Shown here piece by piece: positions 1-9,140 of a stretch of 64,000 bases of DNA. This stretch comes from Mortierella sp. BCC40632. Taxonomy: Eukaryota > Mortierellomycota > Mortierellomycetes > Mortierellales > Mortierellaceae. The translations under genes and the position numbers were made by a program. The notes beneath the pieces were generated by a model. It had not been told where the DNA came from, ran no database searches, and saw only the letters and a program-made list of their open reading frames with translations. Within the stretch, counting starts at the first letter, position 1; every line of letters starts with the position of its first letter. The stretch covers positions 2,411,501 through 2,475,500 of the forward strand of contig WAEK01000008.1 in NCBI GenBank assembly GCA_011634665.1, given 5' to 3'.

Positions 1-92
1 TCACTTTTCCTCGTCCTTTCCTTTTTCGAGTGCTCAAGTAGGCGGCCATGGCCACGGAGCGTGGGTGAGATGCGCGCCAAAGAATAAACCCT
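1..92 (+). mobile_element. 3' tail remnant of a LINE-type retrotransposon
   Basis: This short stretch resembles the 3' untranslated end of the better preserved element ending at 6109: both have a 'ggcggccatgg/ggaggccatg' block, then 'gcgcgcc', then an AATAAA-type signal (here at about 84-89). It is followed directly by the coding part of another copy, so the two are nested or tandem. The copy is too short to carry protein. Similarity was judged by eye. Confidence 0.5.
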
Positions 93-870
93 TTGCATTG
101 AATACCCTGAGCTAGAGACCCATACAGAGAACTTACGACACGCCTTCGCCAACTGTGGAGGCCGCCCGCTCTTGGATCTCCACCCTCGTCCCTGGCATGA
201 TCGTCAGTAGTGCTCCTGACAACTGCATGCTGGGATGGCCAGAGATAGAAAATTTACTCCCCCCCCCCCATCGCAGTGCACATCCACTCAGTGACCCTGT
301 GCAGCATTTGGAGAGCTTTTGTCGCCATCCACAAGCTACTCCCGGGACAACCCCCGAGAGATGGCATAGCGGATATTCTCCTCTGGCTCGCCATCAATAG
401 CCTCAAACTCCGTGCAGACACAGCACTCCAACAAGCCAACCTCAAGGATAACAGACAACAAGCAATAAATCTAGACCCAGCAGCAACACCAGATGCCAAT
501 TACAAGCGACTGCACAAGACTTGGAATCACTCTCCGTACATTGTGGTGTCCAAGGAGGAGGAGACATTTGGTTGGATGTGGCACACCCCTGGCTTCGGTC
601 CCTTTTTAGACATGCCAGGGGAGTACACTCCTCCAGCTTTGCACGCAAGACAGAAGCCGTACGACTTCAGGCGTGCTGACGTCGCTGATGTCGACCTGCT
701 TGATTGGGAGCCGCTCTCGCAGCTCCTGGACCCCTCGGATTCCTTGCCCTAGTCGTAGATCCTGTCTTTGACTCTGGTCTTTTTTCCCCCTCTTCTCTGC
801 ATTTGTATTTTTAGTAGCTATATCTCGCCTTCCACCCTTTCTTTTTTGTAAAAAGAGCAAGGGCTGTTGA
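93..870 (+). mobile_element. LINE-type retrotransposon, C-terminal ORF2 fragment and 3' UTR
   Basis: An open reading frame runs from about 276 to 752 and aligns along its length with the C-terminal LINE fragment at 5278-5856: shared words include LPGQPP/LGPGQPP, LLWL, NTLKLRA/NSLKLRA, QANLKD, YKRLHK/YKRMHK, YTPP and DWEPL. DNA just upstream (about 95-270) matches the zinc-knuckle region of the same element but is shifted in frame near a run of nine or ten C at 260. In LINE elements this zone lies after the reverse transcriptase. The copy is 5'-truncated and frame-broken, so it is a dead insertion. Its 3' UTR similarity fades at about 870 and no clear A-tail remains. Confidence 0.7.
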
Positions 871-1136
871 GAAGATGAGATGAAGGAGTGAGAAATAAAC
901 GAAGAAGTATGATCAAAGGAAGTGAGGAGGGTGACATGGCAAAGGGACGTGGAGAGTGGGAAGGGTGGCAACTGCCGCAGCAGTAGTAAATTCGGTGATG
1001 TCTCAATTTGCGGCTTGCGGCGCCATCATCGTTGTCCAACTCTCCACCCCTATCCTTCATCAATCGCCGAGTTGAAGTTAAGTATTGTGTACTGGAAGAT
1101 GGGAAAAGAGCAGTTGCAATATGTGGACGACGGGGC

Positions 1137-1480
1137 CCTTATCTCTCACTGGCCAGACATTTAAGGACAACCTCGAGACTGGATATGCACACGCGCGGAG
1201 CAATTTGCGGTGTGTGAAGCGTACCCATGTTTGTTGCATCTTTGCAGGCTGTAGTTTATCGCTAATGGCAAGATTAGCTGTCAGTCAAGGCATCGGGTCC
1301 GATAGTGCTACTTTCGGTGTGAAATTGCGTTCCATCTCTTTCCTTTGCATGCTCTGCTCTATTGATTTGACTGGACGGGACTCCCATCTCTCTTGGTCAG
1401 ACATTTGGGAACAATCTTGTGAATGGCTATGCACACCCTCGAATCATTATTAAAGTGCTCGGGGAGGTGTGAAGCAGGCC
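1137..1480 (+). repeat. Degenerate direct duplication, period about 243 bp
   Basis: Two related blocks start at about 1141 and 1384. Shared words in order are 'atctctc', a 'cagacattt' block, 'acaa.ct.g.ga', 'tatgcacac' and '(g)ggtgtgtgaagc / gaggtgtgaagc'. The second block contains the proposed start codon of the next gene. This could be an old tandem duplication of a promoter or 5' exon region. Identity is roughly two thirds by eye. Confidence 0.45.
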
Positions 1481-2855
1481 CACGTAGATGCTCTTGGAGC
1501 TTAGCTACTCATCTTTCCTATGACAAGAAGGATGATGGCGAAGTGCGTCGGGTACCAGTAGCGTCGCTTCTGGTGTTAAGTGACGGCGTGCCTTCACTTA
1601 GTCAAATCATCAACTTCGACTTCATTTTAAGTCCTCGTGGAGACCTATCGTACAGATCCAAAATTATCGATGACTTGCGCGCCGATATGCAGGCAGCACT
1701 GTATCCGGATCCTGACGACCCCGCAGCTATGTCTGTCGAATCTCTTCAGAAATTCGTAAATAAGTTGCTTATCCAGTGCGCTGGCTCACATCCAACCCGA
1801 GCGGCCAAAGAAAAGTACTTAATGCTTAAAATTGTCTCACAAATCCTGCACTGGCTAGAGAATGACATTTTTACAGCCCCCTTGTCAGAGCACGTATTTG
1901 TCAGCGCGTGGAATGACATCTTGAACACCCTCTTTGCAAAGTCTGGACTACGCGGTATTCCGTAAGTTGCAACTTCAGTCTTTTTTTTTTCAAACGAGCA
2001 TGTAAACTTGTTTTTATTTGCTTAATCTTTTCATGTAGTGGCGAGCTAGGTAGTAGGGCATCACGGGAGTCTCGTGCCTTGACTGAAAGCGTGTTTGGAT
2101 GTAAAATGGCGACCAGTACGAGCTCTAGAAAAGTAGACATGACAATAAGGGTCTTCATTGACAAGTCGTGGGCGGACGAAATTTGCGTGTTTGAATGTAA
2201 GCCTGAAGTAAGCGACCTCGTATGCCAGGTGCAGCAGGAGAAGAGTGTTCGCCTGAATACTGCTATCCTTCTGGGTCTGGAGGAAAAAGGCCTTAACATT
2301 GAACAATGGCATCCAATTATCGCGGAAACTCGTGCCTTGTCCATCGATTTTTACACACTCCGGCGATGCAACGAGGTCATTGGTGCTGGTCGAGCCACAC
2401 AAGAGAAAGTGTGGCTTCCATCTGGATACAACAAGTTAGATGCTTTCCTCAGCTCACGATCGTTTGAAGTGCTGCTCGGCTTCCGGGTGGGTACCTTTCT
2501 TCAAGATGGCTGAATGATATTCTTATGTTCAATCGAGACTCTAACCCAGTACCTACAGGCTCACATGGCTTTGTATGCTAGGATGGCCACCACAACACTT
2601 GCTTCCTCTCCAGATACGCCACACTCGACTTTCCCCGTCGGTGCAGCGCTCTCCTCACCTACCACACAACGGTCAACATCAATACCTTTGATTCCGTCCT
2701 CACCAGCCAGCACACTAGAGACACCTGTAACCTCTTCACTCACAGCTGCAGCCCAGGCAACAACATCGGACGTCATGGTGATACCAACGACCCCTCCGCC
2801 TCGCAAGTGCAACCTGCCCTTTGTCGTGTTTTCCCATGAAGACTCTGCGACCTGA
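1423..2855 (+). CDS. Lineage-specific protein with PD-(D/E)XK-like signature
   Basis: Three exons fit GT-AG rules and keep phase: 1423-1961, 2039-2486 and 2559-2855, giving about 427 residues. I do not recognise a named family. The middle of the protein has S-R-K-V-D-M-T-I followed by E-I-C-V-F-E-C-K, then a helix-like Q-x2-K-S-V-R-L-N-T-A-I-L stretch. A strand with Asp, then a strand ending E-x-K, then a conserved Q/K/R helix is the layout of PD-(D/E)XK nuclease-fold domains. The minus-strand gene at 60365-62751 has the same order (GRKVDCIF, IEFK, QNRKNIRLA). The last 100 residues are Ser/Thr/Pro-rich. The start at 1423 is the first ATG of the frame but lies in a duplicated region, so the true start may lie upstream. 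Enzymatic activity is inference only; a dead nuclease fold or transposon-derived protein is equally possible. Confidence 0.6.
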
Positions 2856-3200
2856 CCGCAAGTCAAGCATGGACTTTGGCAGACCGACCACGCATGATGA
2901 CGACAATGCACAGTCGAAGTACGTCACCTTATCATTAAAGCCTTCGTTGACAACGGTGAACTGTTAGCAGACTGCAACCACGCGAAGCCTGTGATGAATA
3001 TGCTGGGGCATGGGATAACAGTGGATTTCCAGGATCGAAGACCCATCGTCCTCATCACGAACGCAAGTATTAAAGGCTTCTTTTCATCTATCACTTGTGC
3101 GTCGTTTACTTTTTTTTTCTCCAACGCCACCTCCAAATTTATTTATGTAATAGTTGCTTACAAGCTAGGATTCTGTCACTACGAGCCTTCATGGTGTTGA
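2856..3200 (+). pseudogene. Coding-like continuation downstream of the 1423-2855 gene
   Basis: Sequence after the stop at 2853-2855 still reads like protein, but in alternating frames. From 2836 a frame gives MKTLRPDRKSSMDFG, and from about 2934 the original frame gives KAFVDNGELLADCNH and later HGITVDFQDRR up to a stop near 3198. Either a further intron skips the break, or an ancestral longer C-terminus has been lost through small indels. I could not place a splice pair that joins all parts. Confidence 0.4.
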
Positions 3201-4590
3201 AAATTGTTATGAGGGTGAGCACAGTCTGTTCTATATAGAGGGTCTGTGTATAAAGTAGCTCTGCCTGCCATGCCACAGATGGTTTTTTTTTGTCTCCACT
3301 GGAGGAGGTCTGAGTGTTCTGTAAAAGAGGTAAGGCAAGGAGCTCCTGGTCGCACCAGTTGCGGGAGGCAATGTAATTCGAGGAAGGAAATCCAAGTTTG
3401 GCGTTTGGGTTTGCAGAGGAGGACGTAATGAGCCAAATCTTCTTGAGAGTCGCAGACCGGGAGGATGCTGATTTAGTTTGTTAGGTCCAATAGGCGAATC
3501 GGTAGAGAGCGTGAGGTAGAGGGACCTTTGGAGGTACCTCCACCAGAGATTGCGGCTTTGAGCGGGAAGTTGGGTTTCCAGAATTTTCTCTATTGAGATG
3601 GAGTGCCGTCTGCTTTGTTCTGGTGGGAAGGTAAGGAAACGAAGCGGCGTAGGGATCTTGTGGTGGCCTTTGAGAGAGGGTTTATGGATGTGTTGGGTGT
3701 AGTGTCTATGGGAAATCTATGTTTGACAGTGTCGGTCGTAGTGAGAAATCGTAGAGGTCCAGAAGTGTTGGCGCTAAGGTGGATACATCCATGTTGAGCG
3801 CGTGCCAGAATTGGACAGCCAGGTTGAGGGCGATGGGGGCTTGCGGGAGGGAATCATTGGATAGGAGTGGTGAGATCTGAGGGGAGGGTAGGAATTTTGC
3901 GAGCGGTGGTGAGGAAGTGGCGATGGAAGCGAATAGGTTTTGTGCGGACCATATTTCTGAGGTGTTGAGGCGGAGTAGTGGAACAAGATGGTTGGGTGCT
4001 TTGGTGTATCCTGCAACAGCAAGAGTCGTAGAAAGAGCTGTCGTTTATTAGAGGGAGAGGGAGAGGTATTTATACTACTACATTGCCACAGATTGAAAGT
4101 TGATGGGTTTGGTGAGGAGTGACAGGTGGGACTGGAGTTAGGCGAACTGTTGGTCCATCTGTTTTTCTTTAGTCTTATTGGTGTCCCATCTTGCAACTGC
4201 TTGTGAGGAGGAATAGACCATGTTGGGGTTCTGGGGGTATTCCTTGAGACGACGGTTGATACGGGTTGTTGTTGCAGCCGTCTCTGCAGGGGACTCGGTC
4301 TGTCGCTTGTAGAAAGCTTCAGATTTGTCGAATGCTCTAGGAATGTGTTCCTGGTACTCATCCCTAAGGACGAGTGCCTGAGCTTGTGGCGAAGGCTCCG
4401 AGTGAGGGAAATGGTTCCTCTCAAGGTGAGCGACCTTGCGTTGAAGTTGGGCAATAAGGTCGTGAAGCTCATCAGTGTTTGTGTGAATAAGGGAAATATT
4501 TCGGTCAATGTTATCGTCAATCGTTGGAACTCTTTGTCGACAATGGATGTGTTCCTGATTGCGAGAAAAAAGAAGATAAGGAGCATATCC
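3190..4590 (-). mobile_element. Degenerate transposon-like coding block
   Basis: On the minus strand the most protein-like frame runs from about 4546 down to a TAA at 4138-4140 (heptad-like DELHDLIAQLQRKVAHLE, then RINRRLKEYPQ). It continues after that stop for about 19 residues to tandem stops. A second good frame runs 4011-3706 (NHLVPLLRLNTSEIWSAQN onward to a stop). A third piece near 3470-3190 contains C-D-S-Q-E-D-L-A-H-x4-C-x6-W, which resembles the E-D-L-R-H-x4-C-x3-W zinc-knuckle segment of the LINE copy at 5182-5280. No reverse transcriptase block is visible. The pieces look like a decayed element of related type with internal deletions and stops; the class is uncertain. Confidence 0.5.
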
Positions 4591-4649
4591 AGGCAGTAGA
4601 GTAGTATTTTTATTTATTTTATTTTCTCGGTCAGCAATTAAAAGAATGG

Positions 4650-6109
4650 TGACCTTTTCACCTCTTTCGCTAAGGAGACCTATGCCCTCCCCTCCATCTC
4701 AGACGCAATTGCTCTCCTCTCCCATCCCACCAAGAGACAGACACGAGCCCCACACTCTCGCAGGTATCACACCCTCACGGTCGTCCCGGATGCGATGTGG
4801 GCCTTCGCCAACCTCAACCCTACCCCGCCCAACCCAGGCGCGAGCACTACTTTTGCGGATGATATCCCAGTTGATGATTTTTCTGTCCGATCCGCTAGAC
4901 TTTTCCTAGCTGAGGAAAAACAGGAGTCACGCCAGCAAAAGTATGACGAGGGAAGGGATGCTTCTGCACCTGTCTAGGGTCGCCTGAGGCTCAAAGCTCC
5001 TTCGCAGAACAATGACCCTCATCCCGACAACTAGTGGGGTGCAGCCTTCAGTCGGGTACACTCCCCTCTCAGAACGCCATATGAAAGGAGTTTTCTTTTT
5101 CGCCTCGCCCACCATGCCATCACAACGGCCAGTGAGAGAGCGAAATGGAAACCTCGTCAAGGTATAGAGGAAACAGGCAAATGCAAACGCTGTCTCATCG
5201 ACTACCCTGACGCCACACCCCACGAGGAAGATCTGCGACATGCCTTTGCCAACTGCGGTGCTGTCTGGGCCCTGTGGTTGAGCTCATGTACGTGGATCTC
5301 CACCCTCTTTCCAGGCACCAAACTCAGTGAGATCCCTGACGACTTAATGCTCTGTTGGCCAAATAAGGCGTCCCTCCCCCGACTAACGATCCATATCCAC
5401 TCGGTGGTGGTACACAGCATCTGGAGGACGTTCGCGGCTATCAACAAACTTGGGCCAGGTCAACCGCCACTAGACTGCACATCGGACGATCTGCTCTGGC
5501 TCACGGTCAACACTCTCAAATTGCGAGCACGGACGGCGCTCATCCAAGCCAACCTCAAAGACAGCCGGAGCCAGCCCCCAAAACCAGACGCAGCCCCAGT
5601 AAATTGCCACTACAAGCGGATGCACAAGATTTGGAACCGTCCTCCTCACATTGTTGTGACCAAGGAGGAGGTAGTCTTTGGCGCGATGTGGCCCACGCCT
5701 GGATATGGCCCTTACCTGGCCATGCCGGGAGACTACACGCCTCCACCTAGCCGCGCGGAGCCGAAGCCTCCAGATATCAGACGAGTTGACCCTTTCGACT
5801 TGACTGATTGGGAGCCGCTTTTGCCGCTCTCGGACCCCTCGGACCCCCTGCCCTAGCTGTAGATTTGCCTTTGACCTGTCCCCCCCCTTGATAGCTCACC
5901 TTTGTGCCCTGTCTTGATTTCTCCCATCTGCTTTGTAATTTTATTTTCACCTATATCGTTTCTGGGTCGTCCCCCTCCACTTCCCCTTTATGTTTAGATA
6001 GTTATTTTCTTTTCAAAAAGAGGCAGCGGAGGCCATGTCCTTTGCAGAGCATGGACAGGCGCGCGCCGACGAATAAAACTCCTAACGGGGCCTGTAAAAA
6101 AAAAAAAAA
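4650..6109 (+). mobile_element. 5'-truncated LINE-type retrotransposon with 3' A-tail
   Basis: One reading frame runs from about 4670 to a stop at 5854-5856, broken by TAG codons at 4975-4977 and 5032-5034. After the second stop it reads SRVHSPLRTPYERSFLFRL, then C-K-R-C at 5182-5193, H-E-E-D-L-R-H-A-F-A-N-C and W-A-L-W, which is the zinc-knuckle zone found C-terminal to reverse transcriptase in non-LTR elements. A 3' UTR follows with AATAAA at 6072-6077 and a run of 14 A ending at 6109. Together these show a retrotransposed, 5'-truncated and now inactive LINE. It lies 112 bp downstream of the minus-strand tRNA-Glu gene. The last 325 bp (5785-6109) belong to the palindrome and are repeated in inverted form at 6623-6947. 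Confidence 0.8.
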
Positions 6110-6212
6110 TGAAGGTCGGTACTTGCTCCTAGATGCTTAGGTGTGTCTTGGTGCTTCAGCACTAATTTCAACGATCCCGAAAAAAAATGCAAGGCCCCCC
6201 ATTGAGAAGGGC

Positions 6213-6217
6213 AAAAA
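6213..6217 (-). terminator. RNA polymerase III terminator of left tRNA-Glu
   Basis: A run of five T on the minus strand begins 5 nt after the last base of the tRNA. This is the usual Pol III stop signal, and it is mirrored at 6515-6519. Confidence 0.75.
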
Positions 6218-6221
6218 GAAG

Positions 6222-6293
6222 TTCCCAGTCCGGGAATCGAACCCGGGCCTTGTCGGTGAGAGCGACAAATCCTGACCTCTGGACCAACTAGGA
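6222..6293 (-). tRNA. tRNA-Glu (anticodon CTC), left copy
   Basis: The 72-nt sequence folds as a complete cloverleaf. The 7-bp acceptor TCCTAGT/ACTGGGA has one G-U pair. The D-arm stem is GTCC/GGAT. The anticodon stem TGTCG/CGACA encloses the loop CTCTCAC with anticodon CTC. The T-arm is CCGGG-TTCGATT-CCCGG, and the discriminator is A at 6222. Box A and box B promoters lie inside the gene as expected. No intron is present. It is divergent from the identical right copy, with 145 bp between their 5' ends. Confidence 0.95.
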
Positions 6294-6438
6294 ATGCTTG
6301 TTGGAAATGTGAATCCTGGCTCCTTGTCGTTTCTTCTCCTCTAATAATGTGGCTTAGTATGGCTTTGTTTTAGCTTAAGCCACATTATTAGAGGAGAAGA
6401 AACGACAAGGAGCCAGGATTCACATTTCCAACAAGCAT

Positions 6439-6510
6439 TCCTAGTTGGTCCAGAGGTCAGGATTTGTCGCTCTCACCGACAAGGCCCGGGTTCGATTCCC
6501 GGACTGGGAA
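6439..6510 (+). tRNA. tRNA-Glu (anticodon CTC), right copy
   Basis: This is the exact inverted duplicate of the tRNA at 6222-6293, with the same cloverleaf, CTC anticodon and discriminator A (6510). It reads GAG codons. The two genes share the short region around the palindrome centre as 5' flank. Confidence 0.95.
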
Positions 6511-6514
6511 CTTC

Positions 6515-6519
6515 TTTTT
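6515..6519 (+). terminator. RNA polymerase III terminator of right tRNA-Glu
   Basis: A T5 run starts 5 nt after the tRNA 3' end, the mirror image of the left terminator. Confidence 0.75.
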
Positions 6520-6622
6520 GCCCTTCTCAATGGGGGGCCTTGCATTTTTTTTCGGGATCGTTGAAATTAGTGCTGAAGCACCAAGACACACCTAAGCATC
6601 TAGGAGCAAGTACCGACCTTCA

Positions 6623-6947
6623 TTTTTTTTTTTTTTACAGGCCCCGTTAGGAGTTTTATTCGTCGGCGCGCGCCTGTCCATGCTCTGCAAAGGACATGGC
6701 CTCCGCTGCCTCTTTTTGAAAAGAAAATAACTATCTAAACATAAAGGGGAAGTGGAGGGGGACGACCCAGAAACGATATAGGTGAAAATAAAATTACAAA
6801 GCAGATGGGAGAAATCAAGACAGGGCACAAAGGTGAGCTATCAAGGGGGGGGACAGGTCAAAGGCAAATCTACAGCTAGGGCAGGGGGTCCGAGGGGTCC
6901 GAGAGCGGCAAAAGCGGCTCCCAATCAGTCAAGTCGAAAGGGTCAAC
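6623..6947 (-). mobile_element. Inverted duplicate of the LINE 3' end
   Basis: This is the right-arm copy of 5785-6109: the T14 run at 6623-6636 is the A-tail on the minus strand, followed by the AATAAA region and about 70 bp of ORF2 C-terminus. It stops at 6947 where the palindrome ends, so it arose with the inverted duplication and not by separate retrotransposition. A run of 30 A lies at 6985-7014, 37 bp further on. Confidence 0.85.
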
Positions 6948-6982
6948 CACTTTATTCTTCGGCTCAACGAACTGTTATGCTC

Positions 6983-7014
<32 letters not shown>

Positions 7015-7016
<2 letters not shown>

Positions 7017-8997
7017 ATGTCCGCAAGATATTAGCTACCACTACCTCAATACGATCCTTCAGCGCTGCTATCGCGACAATGGCTTTTTCTAGCCTTCTGA
7101 TTTGTCCCACCTCTCTCTCGGTATTGAAATTAGCCATCTCACAAATGACAATTGTAGGGCACCAAGCACCCTTAGTACCCTTGGTACTCTTGGTGCCCTC
7201 CGTCACCCCAGCGTCCTCGGCCCCCTTGGTATCTTCAGCGAACCTTGCCTCCATGATGACCACGCTGACGCCCTTTGAGACAATTCCGAATGTCCGCATG
7301 TCCGCCCTTGAGACATTTGGTACTTTCTGAGTGATATCGTACAGGTTAGCAGAAAGTACATTGTTTAGTTTTTCAGTATCCTTCTCACAATCCTTCTTGC
7401 GGCTCTTCTCTGCCTTGGCCTCGATAACAAGCAAGTCTATTTCTTTGCTTCTAACTTTGAGTCTCAAGATACAATCATGTCGGTAGTTCATTGTTTGCAT
7501 GAATACTGCAGACCCCTTTACCTCCGTCATATCCAAAGTTATACGCTGGATATTTTGGAGAACCGATATCAGGGGCGCAATAACCATGGAAATAGTCCAT
7601 CCTTCATGCCTCTTGGCCTTCGGATCCTGGTCCTTCCAAAGTGAGAACCTAAGATAATGAATGCGTGGATGTGATATAGTTTAAACTGTTTAGTTTCCAA
7701 CTCAACATAATATGATCATAGCACAACACGACGTTCACATACATACCAACCCAGGACATAAAAAAACATCCAATCCAATAACACGGAGTCATTCGACTGC
7801 CTCACAATGGAGTCCACTCTGGTGTAGATTGAAGTCAGAGCGCAGACTGACCCTCCAATTGCAAGGTTGTTTAGCGCCCAAACGAGATCATTATGACCAT
7901 GTTTAGGGAGCGCCCTGGCATCCTTTACATATTTGCACCACTCTTGAGCCTCTTTTGCAATTTTCTTGTTTTTTCTTTCGACTAGGTTGATGTCCACTCT
8001 AAAAATAATAATTGTTCTCTTTGGCTCCCCCTGTAATTCAAGTTCAAATAGCAATTCATGTTAATACGCGCTAAGATTTTTTTTTTCTCTCTTTTTCACC
8101 TTTTAATTTTCATGCCTCGATTAGATTGCAACAAGTAAAATAGCTTACCTTTTCTTCTAAGACAAAAGCTTCCTTGAGCGATCCTGGTGCTTCATCGATG
8201 CTTCGCCAATCGCTAGATGTGTCACTCTCGCTAAATGTGCTTATCTCGCTGGATGAGCTTATCTCGCTGGATGCTCTTCTCTCGTTGGATGTGCCTCTCT
8301 CACTGGATGCGCGTCTCTCACTGGATGAGCTTCTCTCGCTGGATGAGCTTTCAAATACTTTGCTTTTGAGCCTTCTTGAATGACTAGTTTTCTCCTTTTT
8401 CTCCCTCTTTTTCTTCCTTGCTTTCTCCCTCGGAACTGCCCGCTTTCCTTCTCTAGCCTTCAAAATCTAATGCTGATATTCTCTCCTCTTCTATATCAGA
8501 AATTACAGCAGAATATTCGCTTACGCTTAAGGATTCATCTTGGCCATCTCCGAGTAAAAATTCGCATTGATATACGACTTCTTTCGGCGTCCACTTGTGA
8601 TCTTTGATGACTTGAAGCTCCTGCCTCCACCCATCTCTGTTTAAGCCTTTTGGGGCACATAAACAGACAACAACAGTACGAAAAAGAAAAGAAAAGAAAA
8701 GAAAAGAGAGAGAATTAGTGGATGTAGGCGCGAAAAGGAACATCAAAAGGCTCATATATTGTACCAATAATCTCTTTCTTGTTCCAAAGACCCACGAAAT
8801 TAGACTGAAATTAGCCACCAACTTCTAGAAGATGAGAGGCAGTCCAGTTCCGGTAGTAGTTCTTTTTTTGGAGAGGATGTGATAGGTGCAAATGGGGTGG
8901 ATGAAATTGGGCCGTTTTTTAAGGAAGTTTTGTCTCTTGATCTCCCAACTTCTCTCAGGGTATTGCGGTCCCATCCCAAGCTGCCTTCAAGACTCAC
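7015..8997 (-). CDS. Lineage-specific multi-exon protein with D...E-x-K motif
   Basis: Several minus-strand open stretches read as protein and are probably joined by introns: about 8997-8820, 8636-8535, 8455-8150 (Lys-rich then a Ser/Glu hexapeptide repeat, ending LKEAFVLEEK before a GTAAGC donor), about 8000-7760, and 7650-7015. The final exon holds E-I-D-L-L-V-I-E-A-K-A-E-K, an Asp-strand-E-x-K motif of PD-(D/E)XK type, followed by a helix KDTEKLNNVL. One internal junction fits a donor GTAAGC near 8530 and an acceptor AG before GCT at about 8457. The start was not found; only GTG/TTG codons open the first stretch, so the 5' end may be missing. I do not recognise the family, and exon limits are approximate. 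Confidence 0.4.
8207..8352 (-). repeat. 18-nt minisatellite encoding a Ser/Glu hexapeptide repeat
   Basis: About eight imperfect copies of an 18-nt unit (plus-strand consensus near 'atctcgctggatgagctt') lie in frame inside the minus-strand gene. They encode hexapeptides such as SSSSER, RASSER, GTSNER and SSSSEI. Copies vary mostly without breaking frame, which argues that this stretch was coding while it expanded. Confidence 0.75.
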
Positions 8998-9016
8998 AAA
9001 ATTAACTCCGTGTCCC

Positions 9017-9018
<2 letters not shown>

Positions 9019-9065
<47 letters not shown>

Positions 9066-9140
9066 TTTTTTTTTTTTTTAAGAGGTAGTGTCATGTTTGT
9101 AGATCATAATCGGATACGCGCAGACGAATAGGTTCTTTGC
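9019..9140 (+). mobile_element. (CT)n/T-tract followed by a LINE 3'-tail remnant
   Basis: A (TC)n run of about 19 units passes into a run of about 22 T ending near 9080. After it comes 'aagaggtagtgtcatgt...cgcgcagacgaata', which resembles the terminal 60 bp of the LINE at 6018-6080 (aagaggcagcgg...cgcgccgacgaata). This looks like a minimal, very 5'-truncated copy. No coding sequence remains. Confidence 0.5.

Larger units (their letters stand above)
5785..6947. repeat. Perfect 572-bp inverted duplication (palindrome) with 19-nt spacer
   Basis: Left arm 5785-6356 and right arm 6376-6947 are reverse complements; every block I compared matched exactly, including the 14-nt A/T run. The symmetry axis is at 6366, and position p pairs with 12732 minus p. 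The spacer is 6357-6375. Each arm holds the LINE 3' end with A-tail and one tRNA-Glu gene. Symmetry stops abruptly inside the LINE coding region (GTTGAC at 5785-5790 against GTCAAC at 6942-6947). This is either a very recent inverted duplication or a fold-back assembly artefact. Confidence 0.9.

Noticed and set aside
3774..4586. A 270-codon minus-strand open frame
   Set aside because: Its translation is Ser/Thr/Pro/Arg-biased, and a neighbouring frame gives better protein (heptads, NHLVPLLRLN), so the long frame is a shadow of the decayed element.
5904..6140. Identical 78-codon frames at 5904-6140 (+) and 6592-6828 (-)
   Set aside because: They translate the LINE 3' UTR and A-tail in both palindrome arms, so the identity reflects the inverted duplication, not a gene.
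8207..8352. Regularly spaced repeats that might suggest a CRISPR array
   Set aside because: Units are 18 nt, contiguous without spacers, in frame with coding sequence, and the genome is eukaryotic.
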